Part shown: positions 1 through 8,303 of the stretch, in pieces
Layout: each line of letters opens with the position of its first letter
How positions within the stretch are numbered: position 1 is the first letter of the stretch
From: Chryseobacterium limigenitum
Lineage (GTDB): Bacteria; Bacteroidota; Bacteroidia; Flavobacteriales; Weeksellaceae
Direction: 5' to 3'
NCBI RefSeq assembly: GCF_900114875.1
Contig: NZ_FPKW01000008.1
Location: forward strand, 62,001 to 126,000
DNA length: 64,000 nt
Program-made: the position numbers and the translations under genes
Notes under the pieces: generated by a model
What the model was told of the DNA's origin: nothing
The model's input: the letters and a program-made list of their open reading frames with translations, nothing else
Databases searched by the model: none

Positions 1-41
1 CTAGGATCAAACCAATTAAAAAACAAAAATGATTTAAAAAA

Positions 42-1013
42 ATGGCAAGAGGATTTAGACAAAAAATTCGACAGAAAAACACTGAAAATAGTGGTTTTGG
101 GAGCAGCGCTTCCGGAAGATTCATTAATAAGGACGGGCTTCCGAATGTTCAGAAAAAAGGAGTGAATGTCTTCAATAAATTAAGCTGGTATCATACGATG
201 CTCAATTTATCGACATTTCGGTTTCTGACATATCTTATTGTTGCGTATATTTTGATCAATATCATTTTTGCGATGATCTATTTTTTGATTGGAGTAGAGC
301 ATCTTACCGGAATTGATAAAAGCGATCCATTAAATGAATTTATTGATGTGTTTTTCTTCAGTTCACAGACTTTTACTACTGTTGGATATGGAAGAATTGC
401 TCCGGTTGGTTTTACAGCGAGTCTTGTAGCGACTTTTGAAGCTTTTTTGGGATTGCTTACCTTTGCCATTGCAACAGGTTTATTTTACGGTAGATTTTCG
501 AGACCGAGAGCTTATTTGAGATTTTCTGACATCACGGTAATTGCTCCCTTTCAGGATAAGACTGCTTTGATGTTTAGATTGGCGCCGTATAAAAATAATG
601 CATTAACGGATGCCGAAGTTATTTTGTCAACGGCAATTGAAGTGATTGAGGATGGTGTGGCGAAGAATAATTTTTACAGATTAGATACTCAATTAGGTAA
701 GATCAATACCTTGGCGCTCAATTGGACGGTTGTGCATAAAATAGACGAAAACTCACCATTTTATGGTTTCTCTGAAGATGATTTTAAAAATATTAATATT
801 GAAATTATCGTTCATGTGCGTGCATTTGATGAAGTGTTTTCAAATACGGTGGTTCAGCGATCTTCGTATGTTTCGAGAGAAATTGTTTATGGAGCGAAAT
901 TTACCACAATGTATTATCCAAGCAAAGAAAATCTGACGACCGTTTTAGATTTGGATAAAATTAATGAATATCAAAAAGTAGATCTTCCCATTTTAGAGGA
1001 AGAGCAATTATAA
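42..1013 (+). CDS. KirBac-like inward-rectifier potassium channel
   Basis: 323-residue two-TM potassium channel. Seen: a basic cytoplasmic N-terminus, TM1 near residues 60-83, a pore helix near 98-111, the selectivity filter TVGYG at 113-117, TM2 near 122-150, then a soluble beta-rich C-terminal half (157-310). This is the order of bacterial Kir (KirBac) channels, whose C-terminal domain is a cytoplasmic immunoglobulin-like gating domain. The protein would form a tetramer in the inner membrane and conduct K+. The filter is intact, so a functional channel is likely. The ATG of the next gene follows the stop codon directly, so the two genes are probably co-transcribed. Only 41 bases precede it here, so its promoter cannot be judged. 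Family assignment is confident; rectification and the gating ligand are unknown. Confidence 0.9.
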   Translation: MARGFRQKIRQKNTENSGFGSSASGRFINKDGLPNVQKKGVNVFNKLSWYHTMLNLSTFRFLTYLIVAYILINIIFAMIYFLIGVEHLTGIDKSDPLNEFIDVFFFSSQTFTTVGYGRIAPVGFTASLVATFEAFLGLLTFAIATGLFYGRFSRPRAYLRFSDITVIAPFQDKTALMFRLAPYKNNALTDAEVILSTAIEVIEDGVAKNNFYRLDTQLGKINTLALNWTVVHKIDENSPFYGFSEDDFKNINIEIIVHVRAFDEVFSNTVVQRSSYVSREIVYGAKFTTMYYPSKENLTTVLDLDKINEYQKVDLPILEEEQL

Positions 1014-1502
1014 ATGAACTTAGAATTTTACAAGAAACAGGCTTTACTGAAACAGAAAGAGCATAAAAAATTTCTGGACGGATTAAAGAAAAAACCGCCC
1101 AAGAATCTCGATTATGTTGTTCAGGAAACCCATGAAGAAGTTTTTGAAAAGATAGATTGTCTGCAATGTGCTAACTGCTGCAAAACTACAGGACCTTTAT
1201 ACACGGAAAAAGATATTGAAAGAATTTCAAAACATCTTCGTATGAAATCTGCTGATTTCGAAGCTAAATTCCTGCGTGTAGATGAAGATGATGATAAAGT
1301 TTTACAAAATCTGCCATGTTTTTTTCTGAATGGTGATAATACATGTTCAATTTATGATGTTCGACCTAAAGCCTGTAGAGAATATCCCCACACAGATCGT
1401 AAAAAGATTTATCAGATCAATGATTTAATGATGAAAAATACCGTAATCTGTCCCGCTGCCTTTGAGTTTGTGGAAAGAATTATGAAAAATTTAGAGAAAT
1501 AA
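1014..1502 (+). CDS. YkgJ-family Cys-cluster (zinc/iron-chelating) protein
   Basis: 162-residue cytosolic protein of the YkgJ/UPF0153 family. Eight cysteines have the family layout: C49, C52, C55 and C56 in a C-x2-C-x2-CC cluster, then C102, C111, C121 (in a PKACREYP context) and C146. Family members are thought to coordinate zinc or an iron-containing cluster; the biochemical role is unproven. The first 30 residues are a lysine-rich helix. The start codon abuts the stop of the KirBac gene with no gap, which suggests translational coupling. No signal peptide or membrane segment is visible. Confidence 0.85.
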   Translation: MNLEFYKKQALLKQKEHKKFLDGLKKKPPKNLDYVVQETHEEVFEKIDCLQCANCCKTTGPLYTEKDIERISKHLRMKSADFEAKFLRVDEDDDKVLQNLPCFFLNGDNTCSIYDVRPKACREYPHTDRKKIYQINDLMMKNTVICPAAFEFVERIMKNLEK

Positions 1503-1621
1503 TTTATAATCCCAATTCGTCTTAAAGAGTTATAAAGTACGTTAAATAAAGGTTTTAGATATAATATTAATGAAAAGTGGGTCGTTTTAAAAATATTAAA
1601 CAACCATTTAAAATTTATATT

Positions 1622-1948
1622 ATGAAAAAGTTAATTTTAACAGCAGCGTTCACATTAGTCGGAGTAATCGCTGTATCGGCTCAAACGGTAACTCAAAAGC
1701 CGGCGGAGACTAATAATCAAACGTCAGCTCAGGCTCAAGGATCTTGGAACTCAGGTGCTGCTGCACAAGGAGCGACAGCAACGACACCAAGCACAACAAC
1801 AGCAACGACAACAATAGATGGTGCCGCAACTACGGCAACTACAGCAGATGCGACAGCAACGGTAACAGCTGATACAAGCATAGAGGCTACGAAGTCGGCA
1901 GACGCAACAAAAGAAGAGAAAAAATCTAAAAAGAAAAAGGCAAAGTAG
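1622..1948 (+). CDS. small Ala/Thr-rich exported protein
   Basis: 108-residue protein with a clear signal peptide (MKKLILTAAF, hydrophobic core, cleavage near VSAQ). The mature part is low-complexity, rich in Ala, Thr, Gln and Asn, and ends in a Lys-rich tail (KEEKKSKKKKAK). An in-frame GTG 45 bases upstream gives a longer reading frame, but the ATG at 1622 places the signal peptide at the N-terminus and is preferred. No catalytic motif or known domain is visible. Such sequences are common as periplasmic or surface proteins in Chryseobacterium-like bacteria, without assigned function. A good terminator follows at 1972-2002. Confidence 0.7.
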   Translation: MKKLILTAAFTLVGVIAVSAQTVTQKPAETNNQTSAQAQGSWNSGAAAQGATATTPSTTTATTTIDGAATTATTADATATVTADTSIEATKSADATKEEKKSKKKKAK

Positions 1949-1971
1949 AGAATAGTCTCTTGTAATCAATG

Positions 1972-2002
1972 AAAATCCTGGAATGTTATGTTTCAGGATT
2001 TT
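1972..2002 (+). terminator. rho-independent terminator after the Ala/Thr-rich gene
   Basis: Nine-base stem AAAATCCTG / CAGGATTTT with a 13-base loop, running into a T tract (total seven Ts). It ends the transcript of the preceding gene and isolates the LytTR gene downstream. Confidence 0.75.
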
Positions 2003-2056
2003 TTTGTAATTATGTGTAAATAATTAATAACTAAATAATAGCCATTTTCTTATTGC

Positions 2057-2797
2057 ATGAAAAAACTAAACCCGTCGATTAAGCATCATTTACTAATAGG
2101 AATCTTCCTCAGTATCTGGCTTTTTATCTTTGCTTTTTTTATAAGGCCATTTGACGATGGAACGCTAAGTTTTAAAGTATGGATTCTTATCAGTGTTGGA
2201 TTTAGCTTCATTGCATTTCTATGTTATGGCGTACTTGCTTTGCTTCAAAAAAAGCTTTATCATAAACGCTCAAAATGGAATGTTGGACTTGAGATTACAA
2301 GCCTTATTTTCTTTCAATTCCTTTTTTGTGTGTTTACTTTTTGTTTCTACAAAAGTCCGGTATTACATGGAGGATATGCTTTTTTTACATTTTTTAAGAT
2401 GATAATTCTTAAATCGGCTTTGATATCTACACCTATAATAATTTTGGCAAGAATATATGCTGTTACATTAATTCCTGCAAAAGATGATAATATTATTATT
2501 AGAGGAGATAATAAGTTGGATATTTTAAAAATAAGAAAAGATGATTTGATCTGTGTTTCAAATTCGCAAAATTATGTTGAGATCTTCTTTATAGATGGTA
2601 GCGAGCTAAAAACGAAACTCATCCGAAGTACGCTTAAAAAAATTCAGAATGATTTTGATTTTTTAATCCAAATTCATCGTTCACACTTAATAAATCCATC
2701 ACATTTTAAGGCCTGGAAAAATCAAGATACCATTTCTCTTACTCAAATTGAACTTCCTGTCTCTAAAAATTATAGAGAGCATTTATTGACTTTGTAA
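2057..2797 (+). CDS. membrane-bound LytTR-family transcriptional regulator
   Basis: 246-residue one-component regulator. Seen: four hydrophobic segments (about 12-30, 41-63, 79-98, 108-136) followed by a C-terminal LytTR DNA-binding domain from about residue 150, with the family features VSNSQNYVEI and the closing IHRSHLIN ... LPVSKNYRE. There is no receiver domain, so the sensing input, if any, is the membrane region. LytTR proteins bind pairs of direct repeats about two helical turns apart; such a pair lies immediately downstream at 2805-2833, in front of the amidohydrolase gene at 2903. That makes the amidohydrolase the obvious candidate target. The ligand is unknown. Confidence 0.88.
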   Translation: MKKLNPSIKHHLLIGIFLSIWLFIFAFFIRPFDDGTLSFKVWILISVGFSFIAFLCYGVLALLQKKLYHKRSKWNVGLEITSLIFFQFLFCVFTFCFYKSPVLHGGYAFFTFFKMIILKSALISTPIIILARIYAVTLIPAKDDNIIIRGDNKLDILKIRKDDLICVSNSQNYVEIFFIDGSELKTKLIRSTLKKIQNDFDFLIQIHRSHLINPSHFKAWKNQDTISLTQIELPVSKNYREHLLTL

Positions 2798-2804
2798 TTT
2801 TTCT

Positions 2805-2833
2805 GTACCTAAAACGGCGTATTTCGTACCTAA
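2805..2833. promoter_or_regulatory. candidate LytTR operator: direct repeat GTACCTAA x2
   Basis: GTACCTAA occurs at 2805-2812 and again at 2826-2833, exactly 21 bases apart and so on the same DNA face. Both copies are preceded by TT plus two pyrimidines. LytTR regulators typically bind 9-bp direct repeats separated by 12-13 bp, which this spacing fits. The site begins 8 bases after the LytTR gene and lies about 70 bases before the amidohydrolase start. Binding is inferred. Confidence 0.55.
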
Positions 2834-2902
2834 TCCCCATTTTTACATAGTTTTAGTGAGTTTTTGTATTTATTTTGTTTTTCAAATTAAACGAGATAAT
2901 TT

Positions 2903-4423
2903 ATGAAAAAACGATGGATCAAGAGAATTTTGTATTCAGTTATGGCATTATTAAGTATTCTTATCTGTACTTTTATTTGGGCTGATCATGAATTAAATAA
3001 AGTCATGGGAAAGTCTACTAAGAATATTGATATTTCTTCAATTATTAAACCATCTAAAATACTTCAGATAAGAAATGTAAACGTTCTGTCAGAAGATTGC
3101 AGTCATTTTATTAAAAATCAAAATGTACTGATTAAAGATGGCGTGATTATTCAATTAAGTGAAAATCTAACTATAAATAAAGATGCTGCTATTATTGACG
3201 GCAAAGATCAATATCTGATTCCGGGTTTGGTAGACAGCCATGTCCATTTAAAAGAAAGTAAAAATGATCTGTTTTTATATTTGGCGAATGGCGTTACTTA
3301 TATCAGAGAAATGGCGGGACAACCTGTTGTTTTAGAATGGCGAAAATCAATTCAAAGAAATGGTCTAGGTCCGCGAATGTTTATTGCTTCTCCACCAATA
3401 TATAGTGAGAGCGGATTGATGGGTTATTATTATGGCTGGACAAGAAAATCTATCAACTATTCAAATAAAAAAGATGCTAAAATAGCAATTAAAAAAATTC
3501 ACAAACAAGGCTATGACGCTATTAAAATGTATGGTTTTGTGAATCCGGAAATGGTTAAAACAACCAATGAGATTGCTAAAGAAAATAATATTCCGGTGAT
3601 TGGCCATATACCTTTAGTTAATTTAGAAACCTTTTATAGTTCAGGCCAAAAAGAAATAGCTCATATCGAAGAGCTCACCGTTAAAATTATTGATGAGTTT
3701 GGAAAGCCAATTTCTAAAAATTCCAAAGAATATCTTGCATTTTTAAAAATACGTTCAGTTCAGATTGCTAAAAAATTAAAAGAGAATAATATAAGTGTTA
3801 CTTCAACGGTTGGGTTGTGTGAAAGTTTTGTAGGGCAAAGATTTAATTTAAAATCTAAACTTAAAGAAGTAGAATTAAAATATGTCAATCCCAAAATTAT
3901 TGAAGGAACTCCGCTTTATAAGATGGGTTGGTTGCCCGGTAAAAACGGATATGAATATGATGGAAAAGATGAACTCGGAGCAAGAAGATCGTCGTTAATT
4001 TTTTGGAAAACCTATGTAGAAGCCATACATATCATGACAAAGGTTTTGGTAGACCATAAAGTTCCCATTATGGCTGGAACAGATGCTAATGTACCCGTTT
4101 CCGTCCCCGGGTTTTCTCTTCATAATGAGTTGGAATCTTTATCTAAATCCGGAATGAGCAACTCACAAGCTATATATTCTGCAACGGTTGCGCCGGGCAA
4201 TTGGATGAAAAGTAAGACAGGAAAAATAAAAGTGGGGTACTATTCAGATTTAGTATTACTTAGAAAGAATCCGTTAGAAGATATTAAGAATACAAAGACT
4301 ATTGAATATGTATTTTTTAATAAATATGCCATAAACAAAAACCAAATCAAAACTATTTTGAAAGCTATAGAAGATGCTAATAAAGAAAACAGAAGCATTA
4401 AAATTGATGAATACTTACAATGA
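2903..4423 (+). CDS. membrane-anchored amidohydrolase-superfamily metal hydrolase
   Basis: 506-residue protein with an N-terminal signal or anchor (residues 7-27), then an imidazolonepropionase/prolidase-like amidohydrolase fold. Metal-site residues visible: HVH at 113-115 in the strand-1 motif GLVDSHVH, K208 (IKMYGF; possible carbamylated lysine), H235 (VIGHIP), H254 (IAHIEE) and D394 (MAGTDANVP). The C-terminal part has the usual return to the small beta domain (GKIKVGYYSDLVLL). This superfamily hydrolyses amide or ester bonds in cyclic amides, dipeptides and similar compounds; the substrate cannot be read from sequence. Export suggests it acts in the periplasm. It follows the LytTR gene with a candidate operator between them. 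Confidence 0.85.
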   Translation: MKKRWIKRILYSVMALLSILICTFIWADHELNKVMGKSTKNIDISSIIKPSKILQIRNVNVLSEDCSHFIKNQNVLIKDGVIIQLSENLTINKDAAIIDGKDQYLIPGLVDSHVHLKESKNDLFLYLANGVTYIREMAGQPVVLEWRKSIQRNGLGPRMFIASPPIYSESGLMGYYYGWTRKSINYSNKKDAKIAIKKIHKQGYDAIKMYGFVNPEMVKTTNEIAKENNIPVIGHIPLVNLETFYSSGQKEIAHIEELTVKIIDEFGKPISKNSKEYLAFLKIRSVQIAKKLKENNISVTSTVGLCESFVGQRFNLKSKLKEVELKYVNPKIIEGTPLYKMGWLPGKNGYEYDGKDELGARRSSLIFWKTYVEAIHIMTKVLVDHKVPIMAGTDANVPVSVPGFSLHNELESLSKSGMSNSQAIYSATVAPGNWMKSKTGKIKVGYYSDLVLLRKNPLEDIKNTKTIEYVFFNKYAINKNQIKTILKAIEDANKENRSIKIDEYLQ

Positions 4424-4456
4424 AAAAATATATTTGTCAATCAGATAAAAATAAAA

Positions 4457-4482
4457 AAAGCGTTGAAATAAATCAACGCTTT
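4457..4482 (+). terminator. terminator of the amidohydrolase gene
   Basis: Ten-base perfect stem AAAGCGTTGA / TCAACGCTTT with a 6-base loop, followed by a T/C-rich run, 33 bases after the amidohydrolase stop codon. Confidence 0.7.
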
Positions 4483-4539
4483 CTCCTTTCACTTTTTACT
4501 TTTTTCCCATTTATAACCCCGAGAACAGGCTGTATCAAA

Positions 4540-4566
4540 AAAGGTCGGGAAATTTTCCCGACCTTT
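4540..4566 (-). terminator. gdhA terminator hairpin
   Basis: Near-palindrome with stem AAAGGTCGGG / CCCGACCTTT just past the gdhA stop codon. Read on the minus strand it is followed by a run of six Ts. Together with the hairpin at 4457-4482 it separates two convergent genes. Confidence 0.75.
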
Positions 4567-4572
4567 ATATTT

Positions 4573-5931
4573 TTATACTACTCCTTGAGCCAACATTGCT
4601 TCTGCAACTTTCACGAAGCCGGCGATATTTGCGCCTTTTACGTAGTTTACATAGCCGTCTTCCTCTTTTCCGTAGTCTCTACAAGCTTTATGAATTCCGA
4701 TCATAATTTCTTTCAGTCTAGCGTCAACTTCCTCAGAAGTCCAGTTTAGACGGATAGAGTTTTGAGTCATTTCTAATCCTGAAGTAGCTACACCACCCGC
4801 GTTAGACGCTTTGCCAGGAGAGAATAATACTTTATTGTCTAAGAAATAGTTGATCGCATCTAGTGTAGAAGGCATGTTTGCAGCTTCAGTTACACAAAGA
4901 CATCCGTTTTCAACCAATAATTTAGCATCTTCTAAGTCTAACTCGTTTTGAGTTGCAGAAGGGATGGCAACATCACACTTCACTTCCCAAGGACGTTTTC
5001 CGGCAAAGAACTGTGCAGAAGGATATTTTTTAGCATAATCCTCAGCTCTGTTGTTTCCTGAATTTCTAAGCTCTAATAGATAATCGATTTTTTCTCCATC
5101 GATTCCGTCTTTATCATAAATGTAGCCATCTGGTCCGGAAATAGTTACTACTTTTCCTCCTAGTTCAGATATTTTTTTGATAACTCCCCAAGCCACGTTT
5201 CCGAAACCTGAAACACTTACCGTTTTATCTTTGAAAGTTTGACCGATCGTTTTAAGCATCTGCTCAGCGAAGTATACAACACCGTAACCTGTAGCTTCAG
5301 GACGGATCAATGAACCACCGTAAGCAAGCCCCTTACCTGTAAGAACTCCCGTAAACTCGTTTCTGATTTTTTTGTACTGTCCGAATAAATATCCGATCTC
5401 TCTTGCTCCAACTCCGATATCTCCTGCAGGAACGTCAGTTTCAGGACCGATATGTTTACATAATTCTGTCATGAAAGCCTGGCAAAAACGCATAACTTCC
5501 ATATCAGATTTTCCTTGTGGATCGAAGTCTGAACCTCCTTTACCACCTCCCATCGGAAGAGTAGTTAATGAGTTTTTGAATACTTGTTCGAAAGCTAAGA
5601 ATTTAAGAACTGACAAGTTTACCGTAGGATGGAAACGGATTCCTCCTTTGTATGGCCCGATCGCAGAGTTCATCTGAATTCTGAAACCTCTGTTTACCTG
5701 GATTTCTCCTTTATCGTCAACCCATGGAACTCTGAAAATAATGATTCTTTCAGCTTCCGCCATTCTTTCTAGAAGTTTCATTCCCGTATATTCCTTCTTG
5801 GTCATAATAAACGGAATTACAGTCACAGCAACTTCTTTTACAGCTTGTAAAAATTCTGGCTCGTTAGGGTTTTTTGCCTCTATTTTTGCAATAAACTCCT
5901 GAATTTTCTGGTCAATATTATATTGTTCCAT
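4573..5931 (-). CDS. gdhA: NADP-type glutamate dehydrogenase
   Basis: 452-residue hexameric-type glutamate dehydrogenase (E. coli GdhA has 447): 2-oxoglutarate + NH4+ + NAD(P)H to glutamate. Visible motifs: PYKGGIRFHP at the substrate site, PMGGGKGGSDFDP around the catalytic lysine region, DVPAGDIGVG, and a Rossmann fold with SGFGNVAWG. It should be a main entry of ammonia into amino acids. The frame could open 54 bases upstream, but a Bacteroidota promoter at 5958-5987 places transcription start inside that extension, and the ATG at 5931 (MEQYNIDQ) matches the family N-terminus. It is monocistronic, with its own terminator at 4540-4566. Confidence 0.96.
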   Translation of the reverse strand: MEQYNIDQKIQEFIAKIEAKNPNEPEFLQAVKEVAVTVIPFIMTKKEYTGMKLLERMAEAERIIIFRVPWVDDKGEIQVNRGFRIQMNSAIGPYKGGIRFHPTVNLSVLKFLAFEQVFKNSLTTLPMGGGKGGSDFDPQGKSDMEVMRFCQAFMTELCKHIGPETDVPAGDIGVGAREIGYLFGQYKKIRNEFTGVLTGKGLAYGGSLIRPEATGYGVVYFAEQMLKTIGQTFKDKTVSVSGFGNVAWGVIKKISELGGKVVTISGPDGYIYDKDGIDGEKIDYLLELRNSGNNRAEDYAKKYPSAQFFAGKRPWEVKCDVAIPSATQNELDLEDAKLLVENGCLCVTEAANMPSTLDAINYFLDNKVLFSPGKASNAGGVATSGLEMTQNSIRLNWTSEEVDARLKEIMIGIHKACRDYGKEEDGYVNYVKGANIAGFVKVAEAMLAQGVV

Positions 5932-5957
5932 ATAGTAAGGTTGAATATTATTGTCAA

Positions 5958-5987
5958 CAAATTTAATTTTTTTTTCGAAATTCACAA
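5958..5987 (-). promoter_or_regulatory. Bacteroidota-type promoter of gdhA
   Basis: On the minus strand TTG (5985-5987), a 19-base spacer, then TAAATTTG (5958-5965), matching the Bacteroidota primary sigma consensus TTG / TAnnTTTG. Transcription would start near 5951, about 20 bases before the preferred gdhA start. Confidence 0.6.
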
Positions 5988-6121
5988 TACCTTATTTGAT
6001 AATTGCTGAAAATTTAATAATAACGGGGTGAAATATTATTAAATCCATAATTTAGGTTTAAATATTGTTGAAAATTAAATGTTATGTATGAAATAATGCA
6101 ATATTAAGAAATAGTTAAATC

Positions 6122-7231
6122 TCAAATTGCTGCAAATTGTCTCCCGGAATACGATTTCACTTTCCCCAAAAGCTCTAATTCTAAAATTACAGGCAAAATT
6201 TTATGTGAAGGCAACGATATTTTCTGAGCAAGATCATCCAAACTTATTTGTGGATTTTTAATAATAGAATTATAGATTAGTGTTTGATTTTCAGTTAATT
6301 GAATGTTTTCTTCACTGCGTGGAAATAATTCCTCGTTTTTATAAAACGACTTATTAAAATCTAATGAATTAATAAGATCTTTAATCGTTGAAATAGCACT
6401 CGCTTTGTGCTGAAAAATCAGATGATTGCATCCCTGACTGTATTTGTCGGTGATTTTCCCGGGAAGGGCAAAAACTTCTCGGTTGTAATTATTGGCAAAT
6501 GTTGCGGTGCTTATTGATCCTCCTCCAAAAGCAGTTTCTACAACTATTGTTGCTGGAGAAATTCCGGCAACGACTCTGTTTCTTTGGATGAAATTTTCTC
6601 TGTCCGGTTTTCTTGAAGAATTGAATTCTGTAAATAAAGCGCCATTATTTTCAATAATTTTTTCAGATAGTTTTCTGTTTTTAGCAGGATACAAAAGATG
6701 AAATCCATGCGCCAAAACCGCAACTGTAGCTATTTGATTTTGAATAGATTGCTCATGAACTTCTTTGTCGACTCCCAACGCCAAGCCACTCACGGAAATG
6801 TAATTGTTCGATCTTGTTTCTTCAAAAAAATCCTGTATAAATTGTTTGCCGTAAAGCGACATGTTTCTTGTTCCTACAACACTCACTGTTTCTAAGGAAT
6901 CATCAAAGTTTCCTTTTTGATAAAGAATAGCCGGAGCATCATCACATTCATTCAATAATCGTGGGAGTTGATTGAGATGTCTTAATCTTATCTTAATTTT
7001 ATTGTTTTCGCAAAATTTCAGTTCATTTTCTGCAAATTCCAAATAAGCAGGGTTTCCAATTTCTGAAACTGTTTTTCTGCCAATGCCGTCTACTTTATTA
7101 TATTCTTTTTTTGCATTTTCCCAAACGTTTTTCGCGGTTCCAAATGCCCGGACGAGCTTGAGAAAATTAATATCACCAATAAGATTACATTCGCGTAAAG
7201 CAATGGAGTAGAGTTGTTCTTCAGAATACAT
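6122..7231 (-). CDS. dprA: DNA-processing protein DprA/Smf
   Basis: 369-residue DprA: binds incoming single-stranded DNA and loads RecA during natural transformation. Seen: an N-terminal SAM/HhH-like region with VDGIGRKTV, the central Rossmann-like DNA_processg_A domain with VVGTRNMSLYG and SGLALGVDKEVHE (family: GSR and SGxAxGID motifs), NRVVAGISPATIVVETAFGGGS, and a C-terminal winged-helix-like DprA_WH domain (about the last 60 residues). The longer frame begins with TTG at 7252; the ATG at 7231 (MYSEEQLYS) is preferred. It lies 37 bases after the rhomboid gene on the same strand, so they may share a transcript. Confidence 0.93.
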   Translation of the reverse strand: MYSEEQLYSIALRECNLIGDINFLKLVRAFGTAKNVWENAKKEYNKVDGIGRKTVSEIGNPAYLEFAENELKFCENNKIKIRLRHLNQLPRLLNECDDAPAILYQKGNFDDSLETVSVVGTRNMSLYGKQFIQDFFEETRSNNYISVSGLALGVDKEVHEQSIQNQIATVAVLAHGFHLLYPAKNRKLSEKIIENNGALFTEFNSSRKPDRENFIQRNRVVAGISPATIVVETAFGGGSISTATFANNYNREVFALPGKITDKYSQGCNHLIFQHKASAISTIKDLINSLDFNKSFYKNEELFPRSEENIQLTENQTLIYNSIIKNPQISLDDLAQKISLPSHKILPVILELELLGKVKSYSGRQFAAI

Positions 7232-7268
7232 TTGTGTTGTTTTATCTCGCAAATGTAAAAAAATAGTT

Positions 7269-8036
7269 TTATTTTTTTCTTAATTCATCCAAATGATCCC
7301 AAATATCACCTCTTTTTTTATAAGGTAATTCTAAGAAATCATCGGGATGGTTTTCTTTGTATTCCTGCCAAAGTTTATCGTCTTTTTCGCTGTAATAATT
7401 AGGAAATTCCCAAATGTATTTTTTCTTTTTCTCACCCACTTTTTTAAAAGCAAAAGCAATGATACTTCCTACAACCGCGCCGGAAAGATGTGCCTGCCAA
7501 GAAATTTTGCTTGGTTCCTGCAGATTGTAGAACATTTCTTCAGGAAACATTCCCCAGATTAAACTTCCATAATATAAAACGACTAATAAAGAGATTGTCA
7601 AAAGTTTCATCTCCCATTTAAAAACACCGCTGAAAAAAAGGAAAAAAGCCAAAACATACACCACACCGCTTGCTCCAATGGTACATGTATAAATATATTC
7701 GCCCGTAACGATATCAACCGGAGGCAACAGCCAAACCAATAAACCTGTGGCCAGCCAGCCTAAAATAAAGACTTTATTGGCAACTAAAGGATAGAATTGA
7801 TATAAAAGAAACATCAGCACTGCCATAGGAATTGAGTTTCCTATGATATGATCCAGGTTTCCGTGTAAAAGGGGAGAGGTGATGATTCCTAATAAACCTT
7901 CCGGTAATAAAGGAATGATCGCTCCAAAGCAACTTTCAAAAAAGCCCTGCATCTGTAAAAAGTAGCCGAACCACATTGCTGCAAGCATTAGCAAAGGGGT
8001 TACGACAGCTCTTTTGGAAATTACATTTTTAAACAT
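7269..8036 (-). CDS. rhomboid-family intramembrane serine protease
   Basis: 255-residue polytopic protein with a six-TM rhomboid core. The catalytic dyad is visible: Ser123 in GASGVVY and His183 in the SWQAHLSGAVVG segment. The conserved HGNLDHIIGN motif (near 58-67) supplies the His/Asn oxyanion region. Rhomboids cleave transmembrane substrates inside the bilayer; the substrate is unknown. The C-terminal about 50 residues form a charged cytoplasmic tail (KKVGEKKKKYIWEFPNYY ...). Probably co-transcribed with dprA. Confidence 0.92.
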   Translation of the reverse strand: MFKNVISKRAVVTPLLMLAAMWFGYFLQMQGFFESCFGAIIPLLPEGLLGIITSPLLHGNLDHIIGNSIPMAVLMFLLYQFYPLVANKVFILGWLATGLLVWLLPPVDIVTGEYIYTCTIGASGVVYVLAFFLFFSGVFKWEMKLLTISLLVVLYYGSLIWGMFPEEMFYNLQEPSKISWQAHLSGAVVGSIIAFAFKKVGEKKKKYIWEFPNYYSEKDDKLWQEYKENHPDDFLELPYKKRGDIWDHLDELRKK

Positions 8037-8252
8037 GGGTATTTTATGTCAAATGAAAAGCCAATGATAAATTTCGGAAAATTTGGCGATGATTTTATTG
8101 ATTCTCAATTATTTTAAGACAAAACGCTATGATTTTAATCAGTTTTAAAATTTAAACATTTTTTTTTGTCACTGAAATTTACAAACTGGCTTAGTTTTAG
8201 TATGTTAATGCTGAAAAAATACGGTGTTGAGAAGATTCATGCTGGGACAGGC

Positions 8253-8284
8253 TTGTTTCAATCATGATTATATTGATATTTTTG
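8253..8284 (+). promoter_or_regulatory. Bacteroidota-type promoter of the first DUF3078 gene
   Basis: TTG at 8253-8255, 21-base spacer, TATTTTTG at 8277-8284 (consensus TAnnTTTG). Predicted start near 8291, giving a short leader before the ATG at 8304. Confidence 0.6.
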
Positions 8285-8303
8285 TAAATGAAAATCTTAA
8301 AGA

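Noticed and set aside
1751-1969. Cysteine-rich minus-strand frame opposite the Ala/Thr-rich gene
   Set aside because: Cys runs are simply the antisense of GCA/ACA codons of a low-complexity gene.
4420-4749. 109-residue plus-strand reading frame starting in an ATGA overlap with the amidohydrolase stop codon
   Set aside because: It runs through two terminator hairpins and then antisense into the gdhA coding region; composition is not protein-like. Judged a shadow of gdhA.
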